From a bacterium (lineage in GTDB: Bacteria > Verrucomicrobiota > Verrucomicrobiia > Methylacidiphilales > Verrucolacustridaceae): DNA of 27,432 nt. The notes under the pieces are model-generated. The model was given only the letters and a program-made list of their open reading frames with translations. It ran no database searches and was not told where the DNA came from. Shown here in pieces: positions 1-7,497 of the stretch. Position 1 is the first letter of the stretch, and each line of letters opens with the position of its first letter. The position numbers and the translations under genes are program-made. Location: the NCBI GenBank assembly GCA_009921985.1, contig RFWS01000005.1, positions 1 through 27,432 on the forward strand, in the 5' to 3' direction.

Positions 1-461
1 TTTGGATTCGTGGTGAGCTCCATGGCCAATCCCAGGCGCCTAAGTTGCCCCCCGGAAAGAACGCCCGCGCGCCGGTTGTGCAATTCAGTCAGGCCGGTTT
101 CCAGTTCCACTTTTTCCACCACCGACTGAATCTCCCTTGCCTCACCAGTTCTCCGAAGTTGGGCGGCATAGCCGATATTTTCACCAACCGTCAGGCGGGG
201 TTGGGTGCAGGTGAATTGAGGAACGTAACCAAGCTCATGTGGATCCAAGTCCCGTTCGTCCAGGTTCCGGCCGCGCCAACGGATGACTCCCGAGGTGTGG
301 GGTAAAATACCGGCAATCGTCTTTAACAAGGTGCTCTTGCCACAACCCGAAGGACCCACGATGGCGCCAAAGTGATTTCCGGGAAGTTGCAGATTGATGC
401 CCGACAGCAAAGGGGAAGCAACCGTGGGGACGGTAAGCTCGATAGATTCAAGCGATAACAC
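1..461 (-). CDS. ABC transporter ATP-binding protein (3' truncated by window edge)
   Basis: The minus strand reads as the first ~153 residues of an ABC-type ATPase. It shows Walker A GPSGCGKST (residues 36-44), a Q-loop VPQF (about 80-83) and the signature LSGGQ followed by LRR (135-139). Walker B and the H-loop lie beyond the window. The start is GTG at 461, because an in-frame TAG lies two codons upstream; the purine-rich AGGGG is almost fused to the GTG, so initiation looks weak. The protein would hydrolyse ATP to power a membrane transporter. The sequence after the signature (RRLGLAMELTTNP) resembles the ABCG/ABC-2 exporter type, but no permease is visible and the substrate cannot be told. 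It is divergent from the AsmA-like gene at 543. Confidence 0.9.
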   Translation of the reverse strand, partial: MLSLESIELTVPTVASPLLSGINLQLPGNHFGAIVGPSGCGKSTLLKTIAGILPHTSGVIRWRGRNLDERDLDPHELGYVPQFTCTQPRLTVGENIGYAAQLRRTGEAREIQSVVEKVELETGLTELHNRRAGVLSGGQLRRLGLAMELTTNP

Positions 462-542
462 CCCCTAAGAAAATCGCCGTTCGCGATTAAAGGCAACGCG
501 GAAAAATTTCCAACCACGCCGCACCTAAGGTAGGTTGGTCGT

Positions 543-2057
543 ATGACGGAGCGCGCTCGTGAAAGAAAGGGGAGGTTGTTCAAGCTCCTTGGCTCCATCC
601 TCGCCGGCGTGCTTCTTGCGGGCGGCCTTGGCGCGGTATGCGTCCCGAAATTAGTTCTTCATTGGCTGGGTGGGGATCAACTGCGGCAACTGGCCTCAAG
701 GCAGCTTTCCTTGATTTTTAAGACCGAGGGGGAATTGCAACCCTTGACTTGGTCGTATTTTTCCGTCTCCTCGGACGGCTTCACCAGTCGACCCGAGGCC
801 CCGGGGCCTTGGTTTTGGGATATTCAATCCATTCGGGCAGAGATTTCACCCCGCCTCCTTTTGGATCGCATTCTTCGTTTTTCCAGAATTTCCGTTGGGC
901 GGATCCAGCTTCGGACTGTTTCCAGCCCGAACGCCGGGATCCTGAGCGCGCCCACGGAAAAACCCGATGCCCCTTCGGGGGGTTCCAGCGATCTCTTCCG
1001 AGAGATTCAAATTAAAAAAATAGAAATCAAATCCTTGAATGTGCAGCCCAGCAAAGGCACCGGTGATTGGGGGATATCGGATATGTTTTTGGAACTTAGG
1101 CCCGGCCGTTCTGAGACGGATTTCGTGGTAAGAGGGGGAGGGCTTTCTCATCCTTATCCTTGGTTGGGGCACCTTGAAATTCAAAATGCACGGGGAACCT
1201 ACGCGCCGCCGAAAATCGCCATCACTGCACTTGAGGCCATCTCTTCGCTGGGGGGGGCTATATCGATTCAGGGGGATTTTGTGCCGGGAGTCGCTTCAGA
1301 GACCCGTGGCAAGGGGCAATGGTCTGGATGGACCATTCCTGCGGAACTTTCCTCTTTGGGGGTGGCTAAAATCCAGGGAAAGATCCAGGGAAACTTTGAT
1401 TTAGAGCAGGTTTCTTCTTCGGGAATCAGCGGTCGAGGCCAGGTCGAGTTGGTGGATGCCATCTTTCGGGTGGATCCAACCGTGCGAACTTCACTGCAGA
1501 AAATGCAATCTGCCAACGATCTTCTTCGCTGGGTAACGACCCGGTCGATCGGCTTGAAGACGAGCACTTTCGACATTCTTTCCGGGCTGGCGGACGATCC
1601 CCGTTGGGAAAAGGCTCGGCTTTCTTCCGCCCGGGCCAATTTTCGTGTTTCTCCCGCGGGGTGGACTTTCGAAAATCTTCACCTTGAATCCAAAGGATTC
1701 TTACTGGTGTCCGGGCAAATTCAGGCGCGCAGCGCCGCCCTGAGCGGCCGGATTCTGATTGGAATAGATCCCGTGCTGGGCCGAAAACTCAATGAATTTA
1801 CCTACGGACAATGTTTTCGCCGGATGGAATTCGGTTATCTCATTGAACCCGTCGAGCTCTCGGGAACCCTGCAGCAACCAATAAATGATCTCGCACCAAA
1901 GATTGAAGCTGCTGCCCAGAGAAGGGTTGCAGAGCAAACCGCCCGAACAGTTGGCGCGGTTCTTCAAAAAATTTCAGGGGATCAGCCTGGCAACACCCCG
2001 GCGGGAACGGCCGGACAAATCTTGAACTCACTGTTTGGCCCGTCCCAAGGACGGTAA
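543..2057 (+). CDS. AsmA-like membrane-anchored protein
   Basis: This is a 504-residue protein with a basic N-terminus (residues 1-12), one hydrophobic segment (about 14-34), and a long beta-rich region expected outside the cytoplasmic membrane. The C-terminal third has the AsmA-like pattern of strand repeats ending in a VELSGTLQQP motif (about 445-455), then a short alanine-rich helix. AsmA/TamB-family proteins work in envelope biogenesis, bridging inner and outer membranes or affecting outer-membrane lipid and protein assembly; that role is inferred here from overall pattern only. The ATG at 543 follows an AAGGTAGG purine stretch. The gene stands alone, divergent from the ABC ATPase and ending 13 nt from the convergent DUF1844 gene. 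An unrelated envelope protein remains possible. Confidence 0.7.
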   Translation: MTERARERKGRLFKLLGSILAGVLLAGGLGAVCVPKLVLHWLGGDQLRQLASRQLSLIFKTEGELQPLTWSYFSVSSDGFTSRPEAPGPWFWDIQSIRAEISPRLLLDRILRFSRISVGRIQLRTVSSPNAGILSAPTEKPDAPSGGSSDLFREIQIKKIEIKSLNVQPSKGTGDWGISDMFLELRPGRSETDFVVRGGGLSHPYPWLGHLEIQNARGTYAPPKIAITALEAISSLGGAISIQGDFVPGVASETRGKGQWSGWTIPAELSSLGVAKIQGKIQGNFDLEQVSSSGISGRGQVELVDAIFRVDPTVRTSLQKMQSANDLLRWVTTRSIGLKTSTFDILSGLADDPRWEKARLSSARANFRVSPAGWTFENLHLESKGFLLVSGQIQARSAALSGRILIGIDPVLGRKLNEFTYGQCFRRMEFGYLIEPVELSGTLQQPINDLAPKIEAAAQRRVAEQTARTVGAVLQKISGDQPGNTPAGTAGQILNSLFGPSQGR

Positions 2058-2070
2058 ATCCAGGCGGTCC

Positions 2071-2535
2071 TCAGCCGTAGCTTTTAAAGAACTTTTTTTT
2101 ATCCTCGCCGGGTTCCGCCTTGGGGGTGGGGGACAACGGGGAGCCAGGGGCTTGGCTTTCCCGGGCCACGGAAGGCTCCGGCTCCAAGTCCTCCTCAAGC
2201 TCGGGCATTTCCATCTGGGGGCCACGGTCGGGCATCATGGAAGGAGGCGTACCTCCGCTGGCCTCCACGAAGGCCATCTGCACCTGCTGAAGAGCTTCCT
2301 TGAGGATTTTTTCCTCCTGCGCATTGAGATTGCCTTGGGTCTTGAGGGCGATCAGGTCGAGGTGATCGATCATCATCTTGGCCGCCTGAAGGTTCGGGGG
2401 GAGGCGCTCGCCCTCAGGGGTCGGAATCCGGCCCAGGACGTAAAGGATGTTCTGGGCCTGCACCATGATGAACTGGACGAACTTTCTCGTCGTCTCAGCA
2501 CTGGTTGCCGGGTTGGTTTTTTGAAACTCGGCCAT
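2071..2535 (-). CDS. DUF1844 domain protein
   Basis: This is a 154-residue soluble protein. Residues ~15-95 match the DUF1844 pattern: a helix containing FVQFIMVQAQN, an ILYVLG motif, then an IDHLDLIALKTQGNL helix and an EEKILKEALQQVQ helix. The C-terminal ~55 residues are acidic and proline-rich, then end in KKKFF, so they are probably disordered. The family is common in PVC, acidobacterial and related genomes and has no settled function. The start is ATG at 2535, since the open frame upstream of it overlaps the preceding gene out of frame; no clear ribosome-binding site is seen. It lies 16 nt downstream of the Minf_1886-type gene and is the last gene of the leuS operon. Confidence 0.85.
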   Translation of the reverse strand: MAEFQKTNPATSAETTRKFVQFIMVQAQNILYVLGRIPTPEGERLPPNLQAAKMMIDHLDLIALKTQGNLNAQEEKILKEALQQVQMAFVEASGGTPPSMMPDRGPQMEMPELEEDLEPEPSVARESQAPGSPLSPTPKAEPGEDKKKFFKSYG

Positions 2536-2551
2536 AAATGAGGATTTCCGG

Positions 2552-3040
2552 TTACTCGGCCTCGGTCGATGCCGCCGGCTGTTGAGACCGCTTCCCGCGA
2601 GGTTTGGTCCGGGCAGGGGAGTTGGTCCGGAGTTTGGATTTCCTTGGGGCCTTAACCGCTTGCGGCTGAAAGGGGGCGTCAAAAGCCTCCGCAAATGACC
2701 ATAGCTCCACAAAGTCCTCAATCACGTCGTTATCGTTTTTGCCAAGTACCCCCATCTGGACCAGTTGGAAGACAACCTCGCCGACCTCGGAACACTTTTT
2801 GACCCCCCAATCCTCCAACACCGTCTTGGCAAGGGGACCATACTCCTCCAAAGCGAGATCCCGGAAGCCTTCCAGCAGTTCCTTCCCGCTCACATGGGCC
2901 GGCCGATCAGCGTCGTCCCGTTTTAACTTCCGTAAGGAGTGATCCAGGGCGCGCCGGATAAAATGATAGGCCGCTGGGGCGTACTTCGGATTTTCCTCCC
3001 GAAGTTTGGCGATGGCCTGATCCATCGTGAGATGTCCCAT
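2552..3040 (-). CDS. Minf_1886 family conserved protein (Planctomycete/Verrucomicrobia type)
   Basis: This 162-residue protein has the diagnostic pattern of the Minf_1886 family: YAPAAYHFIRRAL near residues 20-32, HVSGKELLEGFRDLA near 49-63, YGPLAKTVLEDWGV near 67-80, EVGEVVFQLVQMGVL near 85-99, and DVIEDFVELWSF near 104-115. The last ~40 residues are basic and low-complexity. The family is restricted largely to planctomycetes and verrucomicrobia and its function is unknown, so it also serves as a taxonomic marker. ATG 3040 is taken as the start, but ATG 3025 (MDQAI) is also possible because neither has a strong ribosome-binding site. It follows the 34-aa membrane protein by 41 nt and precedes the DUF1844 gene. 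Confidence 0.85.
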   Translation of the reverse strand: MGHLTMDQAIAKLREENPKYAPAAYHFIRRALDHSLRKLKRDDADRPAHVSGKELLEGFRDLALEEYGPLAKTVLEDWGVKKCSEVGEVVFQLVQMGVLGKNDNDVIEDFVELWSFAEAFDAPFQPQAVKAPRKSKLRTNSPARTKPRGKRSQQPAASTEAE

Positions 3041-3081
3041 ACCCAGACATTATGACCGATGATTGGCAAAATGTCCATGGA

Positions 3082-3186
3082 TCAGCCACGGCTCGTAAAA
3101 ATATTCCAGAGGGAAATCACAATTATCACCAAGCCTGCCCCTAGGAGAATTTTTCTTTCCCGGCGGCGCAAAAACACCGGCTTCAT
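3082..3186 (-). CDS. Small single-TM protein (34 aa) translationally coupled to leuS
   Basis: The minus strand holds a short frame whose ATG (3186-3184) overlaps the leuS TGA as ATGA, the junction used by several other gene pairs in this window. The 34-residue product begins MKPVFLRRRERK, continues with a hydrophobic stretch of about 15 residues (ILLGAGLVIIVISLW, residues 13-27) and ends in NIFTSRG. That is a basic cytoplasmic tail plus one membrane helix, with the positive-inside rule satisfied. It fills the gap between leuS and the Minf_1886-type gene. No family is recognised. It could be a membrane-tethered microprotein, or simply a chance frame used to keep ribosomes coupled. No Shine-Dalgarno sequence is needed if the start is re-initiation. 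Confidence 0.55.
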   Translation of the reverse strand: MKPVFLRRRERKILLGAGLVIIVISLWNIFTSRG

Positions 3187-5642
3187 CCCAGGATCAGGTT
3201 CACGATTCGACCTGGCACCACGATCATCTTCTGAACCGGCTTACCCCCGCACCACCCCGCAAAATCCGCGTGTGACCTTACCAGGGCCTCGATCCCTTCG
3301 CGGGGCGCCTTGCTCGGCACCGTGATCCGACCCCGTAACTTGCTGTTCACCTGCACGGCCAGCTCCACCGACGCCTCCTCCAGATCCTCCTTCCGGAAGG
3401 TCGGCCACGACGCCACGCTCACCAAGCCTTTTCCGTTAAGTCGAGCATGGACCTCCTCCGCTAGATGCGGTGCGAACGGAGCGAGCAACTGTGCCAACTG
3501 GAGCACTGCCGCCTTCGGCCGTTTCTCTAGGCCGGTGAGATGGTTCACCAGCACCATCAGGGCCGAGATCGCGGTGTTGAACTGCAGCTTCTCAAGATCT
3601 TCCGTCACCTTGGCCGTGGCCTTGGCCAAGGCGCGAACCGTCTCCGTCGTAGGCGGGACATCCGTCAGCGCAGGGGAGGGGATCCACTCTCCAGAGTCTG
3701 CCTCCTCGCAAACCAACCGCCACACTCGGGCCAGGAATCTCACGGATCCCTCCATTCCCTTTGAGCTCCACGGTTTCATTTGCTCCAGCGGACCGAGGAA
3801 CATTTCGAACACTCGGAGAGCGTCCGCGCCGTGCTCCCGGATCACCTCATCGGGATTCACCACGTTGCCGATCGACTTCGACATCTTGCGGTTATCCTCT
3901 CCCAGAATAATCCCCTGGTTCACCAGACGCCGGAATGGTTCCGGGTGCGACACGAGCTTCAAATCAAACAGCACCTTGTGCCAGAACCTCGCGTAGAGCA
4001 GGTGCAGAACCGCGTGTTCCGCTCCGCCCACATACAAATCCACTCCTCCGCCCGACATCCAATACTTCTCCGCCTCCGGGCTCCAGGGCTTTTTGTCGTT
4101 CCTCGGGTCGCAAAAGCGGAGGTAATACCAGCAAGATCCTGCCCACTGCGGCATCGTGTTCAACTCCCGGGTCCTTCCATCCGGCAACTTTCGCCACGCC
4201 TCCGCCTTGCCCAAAGGCGGCTCACCGGATGCTGTCGGCTGAAAATCCGCTAGTTCGGGCAGGGTGAGGGGAAGGTCCTTATCGGCAAGGGGCTCGTGGC
4301 GGTCCCCCTTCCACACGATCGGGAACGGCTCGCCCCAGTACCTTTGCCGGGAAAAGAGCCAATCCCGAAGTTTGTACCGAACCTGCCGTTTGCCGTGCCC
4401 GTTCTTTTCCAGCCAATCGATCACCGCCGTCTTGGCCTTGGGCGTCCTCAGGCCGTCCAGGAACCCAGAATCGAAATTTACCCCGTCCTCCGTGAAGCAG
4501 TCTGGTGCTGGGCCTGCTTCCGGTCGGATGACCGTCCGCACCGGGAGTTTGTACTCCTTGGCAAATTCAAAATCTCGCTCGTCGTGGGCCGGTACCGCCA
4601 TCACCGCCCCGGTCCCGTAGGAGGCCAACACGTAGTCCGCCACCCAGATGGGAATTTTTCCTCCATTGATCGGATTCACCACCGTGGCGCCAATCGCCAC
4701 ACCTGTCTTCTTTTTGGCTAGTTCCGTCCGCTCTAGGTCGCTTTTGGCCGCACTCTCCCGGACATACTTTTCCACTGCTGCCTTTTGGGCGGGGGAGGTA
4801 AGGGAGGCGACCAATGGATGTTCCGGTGCCAACACCAGGTACGTTGCCCCAAAGAGCGTGTCCGGCCGGGTTGTGTAGACTGGGATCCTGTCCTTGGATT
4901 CCTCCACGGCGAAGACGACCTCTGCGCCCTCGCTCTTACCGATCCAGTTTCTCTGCATTTCCTTGAGCGACTCCGGCCACTCCAGCAGGTTCAGATCCTG
5001 CAGCAGTCTTTCCGCGTACGCCGTGATCTTCAACATCCACTGCCGCATCGGGCGCCGCTCCACCGGATGGTTGCCCCGTTCGGAACGGGGTCCTTCGTCC
5101 GTTGCCAGCACCTCCTCGTTGGCCAACACGGTTCCCAGGGCAGGGCAGTACCAAACCGGAGCTTCGGCCACGTAGGCCAGGCCTTTTTCGTACAACTTAA
5201 GAAAAATCCACTGGGTCCACCGGAAATACTTCGGGTCGGTCGTGTCGATCTCCCGCTCCCAATCATAGCTGAAGCCCATGGCTTGGATTTGTCGGCGAAA
5301 ATTATCAATGTTCTTGGCCGTGGTCACTCTCGGGTGGGTGCCGGTCTGTACGGCATGCTGTTCAGCCGGCAGTCCGAAAGCGTCCCATCCCATCGGATGC
5401 AGTACATTCATCCCGCGCATCCGCCGATACCGGGCGACAATGTCCGTGGCGGTGTAACCCTCCAGGTGCCCCACATGGAGGCCCGCCGCCGACGGGTAGG
5501 GGAACATGTCCAGAATGTAGGCCTTGGGTTTTTCCGATCCCGGCTCCCCGGGTTGGGCTGCCCGGAAGCAGCGCGCCTCCGCCCACGCTTTCTGCCAGCG
5601 GGGCTCGATCTCGGCGAATGGGTACGGGGCGCGGGTTGGCAT
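3183..5642 (-). CDS. leuS: Leucyl-tRNA synthetase
   Basis: This cytosolic class I aminoacyl-tRNA synthetase charges tRNA-Leu with leucine. The 819-residue product has the HIGH-type motif as HVGH (residues 56-59), the CP1 editing domain with TTRPDTLFGATY and GTGAVMAVPAHDERD, the KMSKS motif (near residue 583), and the C-terminal domain ending in VQVNSKLRGRI and a VPGRIVN tail. ATG 5642 gives the usual N-terminus (YPFAEIEPRWQKAW). In-frame ATGs at 5678 and further upstream would only add residues that do not belong to the family and would overlap the divergent rdgB. It is the first gene of an apparent operon with the 34-aa membrane protein, the Minf_1886-type gene and the DUF1844 gene. Confidence 0.97.
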   Translation of the reverse strand: MPTRAPYPFAEIEPRWQKAWAEARCFRAAQPGEPGSEKPKAYILDMFPYPSAAGLHVGHLEGYTATDIVARYRRMRGMNVLHPMGWDAFGLPAEQHAVQTGTHPRVTTAKNIDNFRRQIQAMGFSYDWEREIDTTDPKYFRWTQWIFLKLYEKGLAYVAEAPVWYCPALGTVLANEEVLATDEGPRSERGNHPVERRPMRQWMLKITAYAERLLQDLNLLEWPESLKEMQRNWIGKSEGAEVVFAVEESKDRIPVYTTRPDTLFGATYLVLAPEHPLVASLTSPAQKAAVEKYVRESAAKSDLERTELAKKKTGVAIGATVVNPINGGKIPIWVADYVLASYGTGAVMAVPAHDERDFEFAKEYKLPVRTVIRPEAGPAPDCFTEDGVNFDSGFLDGLRTPKAKTAVIDWLEKNGHGKRQVRYKLRDWLFSRQRYWGEPFPIVWKGDRHEPLADKDLPLTLPELADFQPTASGEPPLGKAEAWRKLPDGRTRELNTMPQWAGSCWYYLRFCDPRNDKKPWSPEAEKYWMSGGGVDLYVGGAEHAVLHLLYARFWHKVLFDLKLVSHPEPFRRLVNQGIILGEDNRKMSKSIGNVVNPDEVIREHGADALRVFEMFLGPLEQMKPWSSKGMEGSVRFLARVWRLVCEEADSGEWIPSPALTDVPPTTETVRALAKATAKVTEDLEKLQFNTAISALMVLVNHLTGLEKRPKAAVLQLAQLLAPFAPHLAEEVHARLNGKGLVSVASWPTFRKEDLEEASVELAVQVNSKLRGRITVPSKAPREGIEALVRSHADFAGWCGGKPVQKMIVVPGRIVNLILG

Positions 5643-5676
5643 GGTTCCGAAAGCGCGATAGTAAACTCGATCCGCC

Positions 5677-6321
5677 ATGCCAAGTCGAACCCCGGCGCAA
5701 AAACCCGTTCTCTGGATTGCCACCCGCAACCGCGGCAAAACACGCGAATTCTCGCAACTGCTCCGCGGCGTCTGCCGGGTCCGCGACCTTCACGGTTTGC
5801 CATACTTTCCGGAAATCCGGGAAAGCGGAAAGACCTTGGCCGCAAATGCCCGCATCAAGGCCTGTGCCCTGAGCCGGGCGCTTGCGAACCGGCCCATCCT
5901 GGCTGACGACAGTGGTTTGGTCGTCCCGTCCTTAGGGGGGCGTCCGGGGGTATATTCGGCCCGTTTTTCCGGGCCCCAAGCCACCGACCACTCCAATCGG
6001 ATCAAGCTTTTAAGGCTTCTGAGGGCCAAGTCCGGCGTCCTTAGAACGGCCTATTTTGAAGCCTGTCTTGTCATTGCTCAAAATGGGGCTGTTTTAAGTT
6101 CGGTCTCGGGCCGGGTTTGGGGCCGGATTACTCACGTCGAATCGGGGAGTAGGGGTTTTGGTTACGATTCCATATTTCAGCCGAAGGGCTTTTCCAGGAC
6201 CTTTGGGGAGCTTCCAGCTGCCACCAAACACCGGATTAGTCACCGGGCGAGGGCAGTCGCAAAAATTTCGCCCACTATTAGCAGGCTTCTTAAGCCTTCT
6301 CGATTGAGAAAAAGTACTTGA
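5677..6321 (+). CDS. rdgB: RdgB/HAM1-family non-canonical purine NTP pyrophosphatase
   Basis: This house-cleaning enzyme hydrolyses dITP, ITP and XTP to monophosphates and keeps deaminated purines out of nucleic acids. The 214-residue protein has the N-terminal nucleotide-binding motif ATRNRGK (15-21), the catalytic ADDSGL (76-81), GRPGVYSARFSG, and the base-recognition elements GFGYDSIFQP and KHRISHRARA. Two positions are odd. The usual T-F-x-E-N-A segment reads TLAANA, so the glutamate is alanine 56, and the usual GFGYDP has serine instead of proline. The basic C-terminal tail is longer than normal. ATG 5677 lies 34 nt from the divergent leuS start, so any promoter overlaps one or both coding regions. 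Confidence 0.88.
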   Translation: MPSRTPAQKPVLWIATRNRGKTREFSQLLRGVCRVRDLHGLPYFPEIRESGKTLAANARIKACALSRALANRPILADDSGLVVPSLGGRPGVYSARFSGPQATDHSNRIKLLRLLRAKSGVLRTAYFEACLVIAQNGAVLSSVSGRVWGRITHVESGSRGFGYDSIFQPKGFSRTFGELPAATKHRISHRARAVAKISPTISRLLKPSRLRKST

Positions 6322-6367
6322 TACAATATTTATTGTGCGACAAATATGACCCAAATGTCGTTTTAAT

Positions 6368-7495
6368 TTAGTGAATCAGTCCCCAGCGCCGACTGAAGGG
6401 CCAGTAGACAAAAGCCCCTTTTCCAACCAGATTCCGGGCAGGCACCGGCCCCCAGCCGCGACTGTCAAAGCTATTGGCGCTGTTGTCCCCCATAGCCCAA
6501 TAATCCTTCCCAGGAACCTGATAAGAGTCGGTAGGACTCGTAAGGAAGGTGGGTCCCAAAGTATATCCGCCATAGCCGTCTTTTTGAGCTGCGACTCTTT
6601 GGCAGCCCCAGTCCTGAGCCGGTTGCCCGTTAATCCATAGCTCCGGAGGTCGGACCTGGAGCCTGTCTTCACCCAGCGCCACGCACCTTTTGATATAATA
6701 TTGCGATCCCTCGATACCTCTAAGGCGTAATCCGGATTCGATGCCTTCAATGCCATCTGTGGTGAAAACAAAGGTCTCTCCGCGCTGTGGCTTGCGGATC
6801 TGGTAGATGACCTTGTTCACAAAGAGATGATCACCGCTGGCGGAGCTGAAGTTGGCGAGGACTTCTCCTGCTTTCACCGCGTCTCCCGCCCGCACCTTCA
6901 ATCCTCCTTCGCGAGTCTGCTGGAGGCCGGTCCAGACACTTTCCATCCAGCCATCCCCAACGATTTCCGTGGTCGTCCACGGAATCACGCCGAACAAACG
7001 ACCTTCCCGTACGGAAACGATGGTTCCATCTTTCGGTGCCACCGCCCGATGCCATCCCTTGCCCAGCCAGACCAAATCGAAGATCCGGACGGGCCACGAA
7101 GGCGGTAACTGGTTTTCCGGTTGGTTAAGAATTCCCAGCAAGGTCGGCCGCATCGAATGGGTCGGGATTTTGAATGGCTGCAAAAAATAAGCCCTCACCC
7201 CAAGCGCCAAGGCGATTGCTACCAGGGCCACCTCCGCATTTTCCCGTCGGCCGTGATGCTTGTCCGTCCTCAGTAAATCCCCGTACTGGGTCTCGAGATG
7301 CTGGAGCAACTCCCCTCTCTTTGCCGCGGGCGTGATCCAGCCCATGGCCTGCTTGGCCAGAGCCCTGGCCTCGCGCAACCGGGTCAGGGTTTTTTCTGGT
7401 AGGACATCCCGCCCGTACCGGATTCGTTTCCCCAGAAAGTGGATGAGGGCCTTGAGGTGGGTGCGCTCCTCGCGTGCTTTTCCGAAAAAGATCAT
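6368..7495 (-). CDS. lepB: Signal peptidase I with large internal insertion
   Basis: This membrane protease removes signal peptides from exported proteins. The 375-residue product has an N-terminal cytoplasmic part (~85 residues), one TM helix (about 88-105), the nucleophile serine in THSMRPT (Ser114), box C as SGDHLFVNK (about 220-228), the general-base lysine in YIKRCVALGEDRL (Lys269), and box E as GDNSANSFDSRGWGPVP. About 100 residues are inserted between the serine box and box C, including DGTIVSVREG and LKVRAGDAVKAGEVLANF, which resemble a hybrid-barrel (lipoyl/biotinyl-like) fold. The ATG at 7495 starts two nucleotides after the lepA TAG, so translation is probably coupled. It is the last gene of the plsY operon. 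Confidence 0.93.
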   Translation of the reverse strand: MIFFGKAREERTHLKALIHFLGKRIRYGRDVLPEKTLTRLREARALAKQAMGWITPAAKRGELLQHLETQYGDLLRTDKHHGRRENAEVALVAIALALGVRAYFLQPFKIPTHSMRPTLLGILNQPENQLPPSWPVRIFDLVWLGKGWHRAVAPKDGTIVSVREGRLFGVIPWTTTEIVGDGWMESVWTGLQQTREGGLKVRAGDAVKAGEVLANFSSASGDHLFVNKVIYQIRKPQRGETFVFTTDGIEGIESGLRLRGIEGSQYYIKRCVALGEDRLQVRPPELWINGQPAQDWGCQRVAAQKDGYGGYTLGPTFLTSPTDSYQVPGKDYWAMGDNSANSFDSRGWGPVPARNLVGKGAFVYWPFSRRWGLIH

Positions 7496-7497
7496 TC

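Noticed and set aside
4785..5906. 373-residue plus-strand frame across leuS
   Set aside because: It is the antisense shadow of leuS, which has all LeuRS motifs; the frame lacks any recognisable domain.
6323..6366. Hairpins in the gap between rdgB and lepB (ACAATA/TATTGT and CGACA/TGTCG followed by TTTTAATTT)
   Set aside because: Stems are five or six bp and AT-rich or have a large loop. It may terminate rdgB, but the support is too weak to list.
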